DNA of 64,000 bases from contig NC_088302.1 in assembly GCF_032854445.1 (NCBI RefSeq), positions 41,606,191 through 41,670,190 of the forward strand, written 5' to 3'. Below, one piece after another: positions 12,989-24,084 of this stretch; within the stretch, counting starts at the first letter, position 1; each line of letters starts with the position of its first letter. This stretch comes from Liolophura sinensis. Lineage: Eukaryota; Mollusca; Polyplacophora; Chitonida; Chitonidae. The translations under genes were made by a program, and so were the position numbers. A model generated the notes under the pieces. It was not told where the DNA came from. It ran no database searches and saw nothing but the letters and a program-made list of their open reading frames with translations.

Positions 12989-13129
12989 CGGGGAGGTTCG
13001 CCAGCAATCTGCGGATGATCGAGGGTTTTTCCTGACACAGTTTCCTTCGAGCATAAAACTTTATGATCGCCGTTGTATAAGTGAAATATTCCTAAGTACG
13101 GCGTAAAACACCCATCAGATAAATAAATA
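12989..13129 (+). mobile_element. SINE 3' half immediately left of the array
   Basis: CCAGCAATCTGCGGATGATC to GTGAAATATTCCTAAGTACG and an AAATAAAT tail. It ends where the homology of the tandem units begins. Confidence 0.75.
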
Positions 13130-13130
13130 G

Positions 13131-13300
13131 CATATTGCGTAACTGTAGACCAGTGACGCCAATACATATATTGCAATCAACATCAGTGCGTGTAATTAGA
13201 TACCATTTAAGCATTTACATGAACAGTTAGAATAAAACCCTGAGGTAAATTTGCATGGGGCTGTGTTTCACCGATTGCGTGTAAGCATTTGCCATGTATC
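13131..13300 (-). repeat. Dispersed repeat R1, start of unit 1
   Basis: Begins GCATATTGCGTAACTGTAGA and runs to GTAAGCATTTGCCATG; its reverse complement matches 10800-11035 and 36372-36580. Confidence 0.75.
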
Positions 13301-13316
13301 ACTTCGCCGTCGCTGC

Positions 13317-13407
13317 TCTAGTGAAATATTCCTGAGTACGGCGTAAAACACCGATGAAATAAATAAATACAAAAATGAATAAATAAATAAATAAATAAAT
13401 GAATGAA

Positions 13408-13470
<63 letters not shown>

Positions 13471-13492
13471 AAAATAAATAAATAAATAAAAC
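13317..13492 (+). repeat. SINE tail with long (AAAT)n microsatellite
   Basis: AGTGAAATATTCCTGAGTAC and GGCGTAAAACACCGATG are followed by about 130 bp of AAAT/AATA repeats. The tract is much shorter in units 2 and 3 (20757-20878, 28813-28892), so it is length-variable. The reverse frames reading LFIYLFIY are artefacts of this tract. Confidence 0.85.
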
Positions 13493-14040
13493 GTATCTGT
13501 TACTGAAACGTATGCCGAAGACACCAATCATTTCACCAATCTCAGTATATTATCACGATTCCATCTGGGCCACCCAGTTCCGGCGCTCTCGCCTATATGC
13601 TGATCGTCAAACAAATAACCAACCAAATAGAATTTTGACTCCAAACAAGTACACCTGGACCCGGGATCACGAAGCAATATTCAGCTTAAGTCAAAATTTC
13701 AAATGACTTAAACCAACAATAAAATTGTTATTTCTTACATAACAAGTTTAAAATATTGCATGGCGATGTAAATTCTGGGTAAGTTATTCTAAAACAAATT
13801 CCAGCTAAACTAAGGGAAAGGACCATACAAAGTTTAATAATTGAAATTTTGACTTTAGCCTAAGATCTCTTAGTGTTCTCGTGACCAGAGGATTAGAAAA
13901 ACGTCAAAAAATACGGTAACTCCGATCGTGGAGCAAAAATACACCGCAAAATTACCAAAGAAATATTAAATAAATATTATCTCTTTTTCAAACAGAACGT
14001 ATAATATATTTATAAATGTATGATGTTCCGGCTCTGTTCT

Positions 14041-14330
14041 CTAACTTGTGTAAGTTTGAATGAGCATCCATTTTGTATAAACTTGTATGAGTATCCACTT
14101 TGACAATAATGTAAGTTTGAATGAGTATCCAAGTTTAATGTTTAAGTCTGAATGAGGATCAAGTATTACGTTGTATGAGTCTTGAGGATCCATTTTTGGG
14201 ATGCATAAATCTGAATGAGAATCCAGTTTCACTATGTATGAGTTGTACGGCGTATAAATCTGTAGGAGGATTCAGTTCACCTATGTACAAGTTGAATGTA
14301 CATCCAGGTTTACAACGGTATGGCTAGGCT
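14041..14330. repeat. Degenerate ~35-bp tandem repeat in unit 1
   Basis: About eight to nine copies of a motif like TGTAAGTTTGAATGAGTATCC followed by a T-rich spacer. It is conserved in units 2 (about 21575-21865) and 3 (about 29595-29890). Confidence 0.7.
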
Positions 14331-15697
14331 TTAATGTGGACCTAGTTCGAAAGTCTATGTTAGCATCCTCTTTATTTATATAACGATGCGTTTGCCTATA
14401 ATCCTGTGTTTTCATACGTTAAGGACACCAGATTGCTCGAAGTAAAACAACATGACTTTGGCAGGTAAGCAACGAGCGTCCTTACGTATGGTAGGCATGT
14501 AGACTTTAACCCGTAGAGGGAAAGAAATTCATGTAAGATCCCTCTGAGTAGAACCACCTAACTATGTCAACCAGCACGGTTTTAGCGAGCGTAGTCCAAG
14601 AACAGTGCAAGCTGAGGAATCATGAAAATTCCCTGCATGGCTGAGGTTGAATTTGAACAAAGGCCGGGTGGATCAATCTATTTTGACAACATATCCATAT
14701 AGGCTTGCGTAGATCTGTTTGATAAACGACAGGCTGTAGTACGTCAGGCAAAAAAGGCTTGCACATTATCAAACTGGGTGTACATACATGTCTCGGGTCA
14801 TATAGACGACTTTACGCCATGGGGACCAAGAAAAAAGCAGTGGTTTTCTACAAGATGGCCTACAGGGGAAAGGAAAGAGACTTTTTAGAAGAATCCCTGC
14901 AATTTAACAGTGTATAATGATCAAGTTTGACGATGAACACAAGTTCAGTTTGGATAAATATTCGTGTAGACAGAGACAGCTCTGTGCATGGTCCAGTTAA
15001 TAAGACGATAGAGAGTCTCACTGAATTAGGCTGACTGGAGAGGGGTCTTTATCAATTTGATAGATTATCGATTAGAATGTCTTCTGCGCAGAAGTCATTT
15101 AGTGAATGGACAGATTATGTTTAATTTTCCATTTGCTTTTGAGCATGTCATAGTGATATAATGCCATATCCCGTTAACAAAGTGCCTAACCGTTTGATCA
15201 CAAGACGCAAAAGCAGAAGAATTTGTCTAGGAATGTGGCCATTGCCGACTTCACAGGTTCAGATTTTTACCTCATGTTTCAAGCTTCTGTAATGGGTTTT
15301 TAATTCCGCAATCATGGAGTGTTTTACACAGCTTTGACCGGAGCTTAACTTTAGCCACTCACGTCCTTATTCACACACGCATATTGGTTTAAAATACATT
15401 CTTGAGAAACACAATCTATGGATGAAAGGAAAGAAAGAAAGGACTATAAAATGAAAAAAAAATCATTTTTTTTCTCGGATTTATAAGATGTAAACGCGAC
15501 AGAGTCTTACAGCAGTAATTAAGGTGAGAAGAGCACGAAATCTCACAGCCTTCTGTAAATTTGTCCTGCCGGATTGTTTGTGATAAAGCATTTGGGGTAA
15601 ACAAATGTGACGGCAAACTCACCGGTTCATACGACCTCCAGTGCTCCAGTCATCACATTGTCCGTGCAGATTTGCCAAGTTTTTCATCAATGGCCAG

Positions 15698-15703
15698 CAC
15701 GTG
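15698..15703 (+). promoter_or_regulatory. E-box next to a nuclear-receptor-like half-site, copy 1
   Basis: CACGTG followed by ACCTT, giving overlapping CACGTG and TGACCTT words 35 bp upstream of the TATA box. The block is conserved in all three copies, though recent duplication explains the conservation equally well. Confidence 0.3.
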
Positions 15704-15737
15704 ACCTTCCAAAAGCAGACGACAAACAAACATCCGG

Positions 15738-15745
15738 TATAAATA
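15738..15745 (+). promoter_or_regulatory. TATA box, chitin-binding gene copy 1
   Basis: TATAAATA lies 154 bp upstream of the ATG at 15892. A start about 30 bp downstream would give a 5'UTR of about 120 nt. Confidence 0.55.
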
Positions 15746-16156
15746 TGACCGAAGGTAGCAGAGCATCTGTATTCACGATATTCCATCTCTTCGAGTGTTT
15801 ATCAGTTTTCACTGTTTTGCTCTCGGAGAGATATAGGAAGAACAGATTCTAAACCGTTTAAGGACATTTCTGTGCATAAATATCCAGGAAAATGTTTCGG
15901 ATAATAGTCGGAACTGTTTTACTCATGTGCTGCGATTATGCCTGGAGTCAGCAATGTGACGATATCCAACCAGGCTTGTGGGTAAGAGACAATAATGACT
16001 GCCAGATCGCCTATCAGTGTAATTACGATGGCGAAATAAGTCAGCAGGTCAAATGTAACGCAAGTCAGATTTGGTCCAAACTTGCCAGCGCATGTGTGTG
16101 GGAATACGACCCTGAGAGAGACGACTGTAATGGACAGCCGATGCAACCTAAAGAGA

Positions 16157-17053
16157 GTGAGTACTGCACCCTTTCATTAAATATGATTGTCTCTGGTCCA
16201 TACATAACAGTAAAACTTTGGTAAAGAACTTCTCATAATCGATTTAAATTATTTTAAGTAACAACTACCTCTACTCTTCTGCATTTCTCTACATTTCACC
16301 ACCCCCCATTTCAAGTTAGCTAGTAAAATGCCTGAAAAGCGTCCATTCTAGTGGCAAAATAGACCGTGCGTGTTTTGATCGCGGTATTTATGTATTGTCA
16401 AGGATACTAAATTTTCGTGTGTATGACTGAGGTATCTAATATAGCTTTCTGTCTGGAAATATATTACTATTATAATCTTAGGGAAATAATGAAGGAAGAT
16501 TCAGTATTGTGAAAATTTAGTTGCATTCTCATTTCAGCATAAACCCCACAACTACGTTGAGAGAGGGTATATAAATTTCTCTAAGATTTCAATATATAAA
16601 TTCTATGCTTGTAATAAAAGCTTTCCGTTCTTATCGTGAAACGTTATTTTTATGCCCAAAATCATTTCTGAGGTATAAGTTTTGGCTTTAGTTTAACTCA
16701 GTACTTAGGGCTTATATCTACTCCAGGCTTTTAAGCATTTAAAACTTAACAGACTGAATATTCTACAGAGAAGATGCCTGGGCGGAAGTAAATCACCAAA
16801 TAAATCCTAGCAAGATTTCAAGTCTGTGATAAGATATCCTAGCTTTTCTAGCTCTATTTGTTACATAGATAAAGTTCATTTCCTGACGTCTGAACACAAA
16901 TGCTGTGGGTAACTCTGCAGACACCGAGTTCGAATCAAGAGAGTGCAATTGAGTATGCATCACTTCAACTTTACCGAAGCGTGAACATAATGTTATATTT
17001 GTAGCAAGCCCCATCAGTTACTAATCCCTCTTTCATAACTATCCTTGTTGTAG
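16157..17053 (+). other. Intron 1 of copy 1
   Basis: GTGAGT to TTGTTGTAG, phase 1, AT-rich with no recognised element. The same intron exists in copies 2 (24350-25253) and 3 (31763-32671). Confidence 0.7.
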
Positions 17054-17535
17054 ATGACGATCGTTGCGTGAAGAGGACAGGGAACAATCCAGATCCCGAG
17101 GACTGCTCTCGATTTGTGTCATGCGCAAACGGAAACGCTGATCGCTATTCAGAAATGTGGAGAAGGAACACTCTTCTTCCCCAAAAATGACTCCTGTGAG
17201 TTCGCCCACGTGGTGGCGCCATTCTTGTGGAAGCAGGCCTATTCCCGATCACATTGTTTATCAGTAAGTACAGAACTCGTGTATATGGCTGTTTTGATAC
17301 TAGCATTGACAGTAAAAATGTAGCTCAAAGTTTGACTTCTAATATCTAAGATTATACACACTCACTTGTTCTAAGGCCTGCTATAATTTCATGCAATGGA
17401 GGAGAAAGCATCCTTGTTTGGTTCGACAGCTACTAGTAGTTTAAATTAGGAGGGCAATTTTATGACGAAAGACGGTGCTTTACTACAGTGATTCCGTACT
17501 CCTTTACCCATAAACTTATGCATAACTCGCTGCCT

Positions 17536-17745
17536 TGTATTTATTTATTTAATTATTTGATTGATGTTAGATCGATGCATGAGGTGGTCTTTAAGTCACC
17601 GTGATTGTATTGGTGAGAGTCTTATTGGTCATTGTGCCGCGCTGACACGCTAATCACATCGGCAACTGCTCCTTGTAAATGAAGTATTCTTGAATACGGC
17701 GTTAAACACTAATCAAATTATTTTTAAAAAAAAATAAATCATAGC
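17536..17745. mobile_element. Two convergent SINE fragments in intron 2, unit 1
   Basis: A reverse tail-side fragment (ATTTATTTAATTATTTGATT) and head remnant (CGCGCTGACACGCTAATCAC) are followed by a forward tail (TTCTTGAATACGGCGTTAAAC). Equivalents lie at about 25727-25926 and 33148-33326. Confidence 0.6.
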
Positions 17746-18124
17746 TAATTCATAACTCTTTGTAGGAGTTTTATACGTTATTCCTTTAGTTTGAAAATAA
17801 AATCTTTTCGGCTTCAGTTAAGTTTGCTGCAAATGTATCCGTCAGCTTTCTGTTGGTAATCTTGGTGTTGTTCATCCCATTTTGGTACGTTTTAAATGCT
17901 AAAGATTGGGTAGACAACTTTTGGAAGTTGCGAAACAGTGAGTGGGTAAAATGTAAAGAAAAAGAGAAAAGTGTGCAGCACCCAAAGGACATGAGGCAAA
18001 GGATGTATCATACCGCTGTATATAAGGATAAACTCTTGGCGCTTAACCAACTCTTAAATAAATGTTGATTCATCAATAGATTGACATTTCCCCTTTTTAA
18101 AATCATACGACGGTAGCGCTGCAC

Positions 18125-18240
18125 ATTGATCCAACTCATGTTGACTTCCTCTCCGGTCGCACGTGGTAAGGTCTGGCATCAACCTGTGGATGGTTGTGGG
18201 TGACCCCCGGACCCGAGAAACTTTTCTGAGCAACTCTTGC
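18125..18240 (+). mobile_element. SINE central fragment in intron 2, unit 1
   Basis: GACTTCCTCTCCGGTCGCAC, AACCTGTGGATGGTTGTGGG and GACCCCCGGACCCGAG match the SINE body; head and tail are missing. Equivalents are at about 26333-26448 and 33729-33844. Confidence 0.65.
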
Positions 18241-18417
18241 AATGACATGGAATATTCGCCAGCTTTACGTCACACTATCAGTGCACTCATACGATTTTAT
18301 AATGAGTGTGTAGGGGTTTTTTGAAGACTATATAGGCATAGAACCTATTATTTTGACGAAAAATCGTTTCTGCTTTGCATATAGACTGTAAGTAATACGG
18401 CCTTAATTGTCTATGCT

Positions 18418-18586
18418 CATGCTGGCTTCCACTCCGGACGTACGTGGGGAGGTCTCCAGCAACCTGCGGATGGTCGTGGGTGTTTTCCCGGGCTCTCCCC
18501 GATTCCTTGTCACCGTAATACCCTCGTATTAGTGAAATATTCTTGAAAAATATGGCGTAAAACTCCAGTCAACTAAATAAATAATC
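18418..18586 (+). mobile_element. SINE 3' two-thirds in intron 2, unit 1
   Basis: CATGCTGGCTTCCACTCCGG to GAAATATTCTTGAAAAATAT and an AAATAAATAA tail. Present in unit 2 (about 26611-26773); in unit 3 only the tail side remains (about 33857-33945) because of a deletion. Confidence 0.75.
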
Positions 18587-19747
18587 ACACCCAGGCCACC
18601 ATGTATATTGGTAGCCATAACAAGGCAAAGACAATGGCCAAAGTACAAACCTGTAGCAATAGTTTTGCGATATCACTGAAACCTATAAGAAATGACAATT
18701 TAGGTATATATCGCATGCAAATATCTGATTTTACTTTTCAGCCGAGCCCGATCCAGAGTGCAAAGGTTTAGGTGATTCTGTCATCCCGGACCTCAGCAAC
18801 TCTTGTTACTTCCACCACTGTCAGGCAGGTAAGAAGATAAAGCGGGATAGATGTCCCCATGGCACTGCCTTCAGACACGAGGGAGGCTCCGGCAAGTGCG
18901 AGTGGTCGAAAACGAGGTGCGGGCCCCGAGAGGGTTAATGGTGGTGAGCCTTAGATAAGGCTGTCAGCGAGACGTCCCCAATGAACAGCGTCCTCCAGCC
19001 TGGTGCCGTTCAACCCAAGTGTCTCAGACAGTAACGGACACATCTTCTCAACTCTGTACTCAGACCATCTTTTTCCCAAGTTTTATGATGCGCTGAATAT
19101 TAATATTTCTCGGTGACACTTAAATAACGAGAATTATTTTAGTCAGTTGAACATTTACCTATAAATACCCACTGCTAGACGCTCATTGTTTCACTTTTTA
19201 TATAAAAAGTATTTTCTTTGTGGGTGAAGTTTCTTCTTTAACCCAGCTACGTATGTGTGTTTATATATCATGACAGCCTGGGCATATTTTCTTTTAAAGA
19301 AGGGGTAGTTTTGATATTTTTATCTAGATAGCTTAGCTCTGTTCTCATGTTTACTTTAATTTGTTTTGCAAAGTTGTTGAAGTGGGGTGACCAGGTTTTT
19401 TTTGTCCGGTGTACAGGCATTCCATCATATAGCCCGGCACAGAAATAATACTGCGACACTGATAATAGGTATGCAGCGTGAGACGTGTGTAGCATGTGAA
19501 GTGTGGCATGATGCAAGGGGAAGCCATGAGAGCAGACCTTTCGTCAATTTCTGACTCAGCATACCGTATAATATGACTTATACAAATCTTGCATAAGTTA
19601 CAAAGTAGCGTAACGACAAGATAGCCGTAGCAGTATTACATTTGTATAGCAGTTTTGTGCGTATGTGATTGTATATTAGATAGTAGCCTTATAGAAAATA
19701 GGCAGAGATAAAAATTGATGTTTTGAGAAAAGAAAAGTGAACAAAAA

Positions 19748-19753
19748 AATAAA
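19748..19753 (+). terminator. Polyadenylation signal, copy 1
   Basis: AATAAA, followed within about 25 bp by a GU-rich stretch (CTTCTTGTGTGTTTC). It implies a 3'UTR of about 0.8 kb and is conserved in all copies. Confidence 0.55.
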
Positions 19754-20572
19754 ATGTGCACTTTCAGCTTCTTGTGTGTTTCATTTATATCACTGGGGAC
19801 TTCATGAAGTCTCTTTATAATGGTTCACCTCTAATTTGAACGTTTCACCTTTCATCACTGATTCATTTGTACGCTCAGGTTTAGATCCTGTGTGTTTTGT
19901 GACAATTTCAATCAACGTCACAAGTTATTACTGCAAAAACCAATGTGTCAAGGTTATTACACCAAACGCCTTAACTCTAAGCTTCTTAATTTTTATAATG
20001 AGTATAATTCTCTTGTAACTGAATACAGACCGGGCGTTCAGAATCTCTGGTAATCTGCTTTGTGGTTGTTTCTAAATCCGCTTAACCCGGAGATAGGAGC
20101 GTTATATTCATCCTGAATCCTCATAGATTCAAAAAATGTATTTTGATTTATATATTTGATTGGTGATTTAACGCCGAACTTATGTACGAACCTTTCTCTT
20201 CTGCCGCGGCGATGGTTTCATAGGTAGAATTACGTTGAGTAAAAGTCATCGTCCTTTGGAAAGTCATTGACGATTTGTTCCACGTTTGACACACATAGTT
20301 TCATACGTATGATGCAGAATCTAATCCATATTGGGAAAATGCAAGTGATCTACAAATAACTTCATGCACACCCACCCAACTTATTATCGGTTATATATTA
20401 CTACGCGGGCCCCCGGGAGTAGTGGAGGTCGTAAAATATCGTGTATTCCGTTCGGGAAGAGATGGATCAGTAAACATCTCCTGTATTTTCGTTAATGTAT
20501 AAAAACTAGTACGCACAAGATCAGTATGGACAAGGATATATAACTTGCACATGTTAAATGTGAAGACAATAT

Positions 20573-20745
20573 AGTATATTGCGTAACTGTAGACCAGTGA
20601 CGCCCATAAATATATTGCAATCAATATCAGTGCGTGTAATTAGATACCATTTAAGCATTTACATGAACAGTTAGAATAAAACCCTAAGGTAAATTTACAT
20701 GGGGCTGTGTTTCACCGATTGCGTGTAAGCATTTGCCATGTATCA
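20573..20745 (-). repeat. Dispersed repeat R1, start of unit 2
   Basis: Same element as at 13131, with TATATTGCGTAACTGTAGAC at its start. Confidence 0.75.
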
Positions 20746-20756
20746 CTTCGCCGTCG

Positions 20757-20878
20757 CTGCTCTAGTGAAATATTCCTGAGTACGGCGTAAAACACCGATG
20801 AAATAAATAAATAAAAAAATGAATAAATAAATCAATGAACAAATAAATAAATAAAAAAAATAAATAAATAAATAAAAC
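20757..20878 (+). repeat. SINE tail with AAAT microsatellite, unit 2
   Basis: Equivalent of 13317-13492, with a shorter and more interrupted A/T tract. Confidence 0.7.
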
Positions 20879-21151
20879 GTATCTGTTACTGAAACGTATG
20901 CCGAAGACACCAATCATTTCACCAATCTCAGTATATTATCACGATTCCATCTGGGCCATCCAGTTCCGGCGCTCTCGCCTATATGTTGATCGTCAAGCAA
21001 ATAACCAACAAAAAGAATTTTGACTCCAAACAAATACACCTGGACGCCGATCACGAAGCAATATTCAACTTAAGTCAAAATTTCAAATGACTTTAAAATT
21101 CTTAATTCTTACATAACAAGGTTAAAATATTGCTTAACTATGTAAATTCCA

Positions 21152-21300
21152 GGCGGTCTGTCAGCAACCTGCGGATGGTTGTGGGTTTTTCCCGGGCTCT
21201 GCCCGGTTTCCTCCCACCATATTGCTGGCCACCATATTCGTATAATGGAAATATTCTGGAGTACGGCGTAAAATACCAATCAAACAAATCAAACAAATAA
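21152..21300 (+). mobile_element. SINE 3' half, unit 2
   Basis: CAGCAACCTGCGGATGGTTG to GGAGTACGGCGTAAAATACC and an AAATAAAT tail. It is absent from the matching place in unit 1 (about 13765) and present in unit 3 (29167-29314), so it inserted after the first duplication or was lost from unit 1. Confidence 0.8.
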
Positions 21301-22309
21301 ATTTTGAGTAAGTTATTCTAAAAAAATTCCAGCTAGACTAACGGAAAGGGCCATACAAAGTTTAATAATTGAAATTTTGACTTAAGATATACCTAAGATG
21401 TTTTCGCATTCCCGTGACCAGAAAATTAGAAAAGCGTCAAAAAATACGGTAACTCCGATCGTGGAGCAAAAATACACTGTAAAATTACCAAAGAAATATT
21501 AAATAAATATTATCTCTTTTTCAAACAGAACGTATAATATATTTATGAATATATGATGTTCCGGCTATGTTCTCTAACATGTGTAAGTTTGATTGAGCTT
21601 TCATTTGGTATAAACTTGTATGAGTATCCACTTTGACAATAATGTAAGTTTGAATGAGTATCCAAGTTTAATGTTTAAGTCTGAACGAGGATACAGTATT
21701 GCGTTGTATGAGTCTTGAGGATCCAGTTTTGGGATGCATAAATCTGAATGAGAATCCAGTTTCACTATGTATGAGTTGTACGGCGTATAAATCTGTAGGA
21801 GGATTCAGTTTACCTATGTACAAATTGAATGTACATCCAGGTTTACAACGGTATGGCTAGGCTTTAATGTGGACCAAGTTCGAAAGTCTATGTTAGCATC
21901 CTCTTTATTTATACAACGATGCATATAACTATAATCCTGTGTTTATTTATATAAATACCGTACAAAAAATATTTCACCTTCATGACCACGACCTTTTTCA
22001 TACGTGAGGGAGACTAGAATGCGCGAAGTAAAACAACATGACTTTGGCAGGTAAGCAATGAACTTCGATACGTATGGCAGGCATGTAGATTTTAACCCGT
22101 AGAGGGAAAAAAATTCATGTAAGATCCCTCTGAGTAGAACCACCTATTGATGTCAACCAGCACGGTTTTAGCCAGCATAGTCCGAGAACAGTTCAAGTTG
22201 AGGAATCACGAAATCACGAAAATTCCCTGCATGGCCGAGGTTGGGTTTGAACAAAGGCCGGGGGGATCAATCTATTTTGACAACATATCCATATAGGTTT
22301 GCGTAAATC

Positions 22310-22815
22310 TGTTTGATAGCCGATAGGTTGTAGTACGTCAGACAGAAATAGCTCGCACATTATCAAACTGGATCTACATACACGTCTCGGCTGATGCATG
22401 CATACATATATATAGACCCAGTTTGATAATAGGCAAGCTCTTTTTGTCTTATCTTTATAGTACAGCCTGTCGACTATCAAACTATCTTTGAAAGTGTACT
22501 TTCAAGTATAGATTAATTTAAACTTCTAAGCACATAACAAAAATGCCAATTAACCGCAGTTTAGAGTTTTATTCCAAGAGTTTATATAAACGCTAAAATT
22601 GGATCAACTTGCCATAGCAACATGGCTGAGGTGGAATTAAGTAACAAAAAAATTGAAAAAAATGCAGTTTTAGTATTCATAATTGCAATTTATTAGGTAT
22701 CTGTTTCTCTTCCAAGACTCAGGTGAGCTTTAAGACTGGAGGAAACCGACTGTAGGCCATCTTGTAGAAAACCACTGCTTCTTTCCTGGTCCCCGTGACG
22801 TAAAGTTATAGCCGA
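22310..22815. repeat. Foldback / inverted segment in unit 2
   Basis: 22310-22410 reads forward like units 1 and 3. About 22415-22495 is then an inverted version of the same stretch (reverse complement carries GACAGGCTGTA and TATCAAACTGGGT). 22738-22810 is the reverse complement of the segment that reads forward at 14805-14875 and 30405-30475. The forward version of the latter is missing from unit 2, and normal order resumes near 23060. Confidence 0.7.
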
Positions 22816-23930
22816 AATACTGAGCTCAAAGATGCAGATTGTTCGGGAGATTTGTGGCACAAAATCAGTGCCAATCCAGTCGAATGCTTGCTGCTATTTT
22901 AGAAAAGCCGAAATATTGTCTGATATTTACTGAGAGGCGATAATATCAACTATTTTTGGTACATGCAGAAAGTTCGATTAACCGCTATAACCTCTTAACG
23001 GTCAAAGGATCCTTGTCTTTCGGGAAAACCCAGTGAAAGGGTTGGCAAAATTTTGCCCTCAAGGAAAGAGACATTTTAAAAGGATCCCTGCAATTTAACA
23101 GTGTATAATAATCACGTATGACGATGAACACAAGTTCATTTTGGATAAATATTCGTGTAGACAGAGACAGCTCTGTGCATGGTCCAGTTAATAAGACGAT
23201 AGAGAGTCTCACTGAATTAGGCTGACTGGAGAGGGGTCTTTATCAATTTGATAGATTATCGATTAGAATGTCTTCTGCGCAGAAGTCATTTAGTGAAAGG
23301 ACAGATTATGTTTAATTTTCCATTTGCTTTTGAGCATGTCATAGTGATATAATGCCATATCCCGTTAACAAAGTGCCTAACCGTTTTGATCACAAGACGC
23401 AAAAGCAGAAGAGTTTGTCTAGGAATGTGGCCATTGCCGACTTCACAGGTTCAGATTTTTACCTCATGTTTCAAGCTTCTGTAATTGGTTTTTAATTCCG
23501 CAATCATGGAGTGTTTTACACAGCTTTGGCCGGAGCTTAACTTTAGCCACTCACGTCCTTTTTCACACACGCATGTTGGTTTAAAATACATTCTTGAGAA
23601 AACACAATCTATGGATGAAAGGAAAGAAAGAAAGGACTATAAAATGAAAAAAAATCATTTTTTTTCTCGGATTTATAAGATGTAAACGCGACAGAGTCTT
23701 ACAGCAGTAATTAAGGTGAGAAGAGCACGACATCTCACAGCCTTCCTGTAAATTTGTCCTGCCGGATTGTTTGTGATAAAGCATTTGAGGTAAACAAATG
23801 TGACGGCAAACTCACCGGTTCATACGACCTCCAGTGCTCCAATCATCACATTGTCCGTGCAGATTTGCAAAGTTTTTCATCAATGGCCAGCACGTGACCT
23901 TCCAAAAGCAGACGACAAACAAACATCCGG

Positions 23931-23938
23931 TATAAATA
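23931..23938 (+). promoter_or_regulatory. TATA box, copy 2
   Basis: TATAAATA 154 bp upstream of the ATG at 24085, same geometry as copy 1. Confidence 0.55.
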
Positions 23939-24084
23939 TGACCGAAGGTAGCAGAGCATCTGCATTCACGATATTCCATCTCTTCGAGTATTTATCAGTT
24001 TTCACTGTTTCGCTCTCGGAGAGATATAGGAAGAAGAGATTCTAAACCGTTTAAGGACATTTCTGTGCATAAATATCCAGGAAA

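Larger units (their letters stand above)
15892..18938 (+). pseudogene. Secreted triple-CBM14 protein, copy 1 (frame broken in exon 2)
   Basis: Exons 15892-16156, 17054-17263 and 18742-18938 by exact correspondence with copies 2 and 3. Exon 1 is intact (signal peptide MFRIIVGTVLLMCCDYAWS, first CBM14 domain). Exon 2 has three extra single bases relative to the other copies, near 17133-17135, 17219-17220 and 17257-17259. The first shifts the frame into a TGA at 17188-17190 after about 133 residues; the total of +3 means exon 3 would be back in frame. All three insertions lengthen runs of one base, so sequencing or assembly error is as likely as true decay. Splice sites, promoter and exon 3 look normal. 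If real, the product would be a one-and-a-half-domain protein or the mRNA would be degraded. Confidence 0.8.

Noticed and set aside
13268-13531. Minus-strand frames of LFIY repeats resembling a membrane protein
   Set aside because: They translate the (AAAT)n microsatellite and SINE tail.
15919-16146. Antisense frame over exon 1 of the chitin-binding genes (also 24112-24339, 31525-31752)
   Set aside because: Shadow of the coding exon, conserved only because the sense exon is duplicated.
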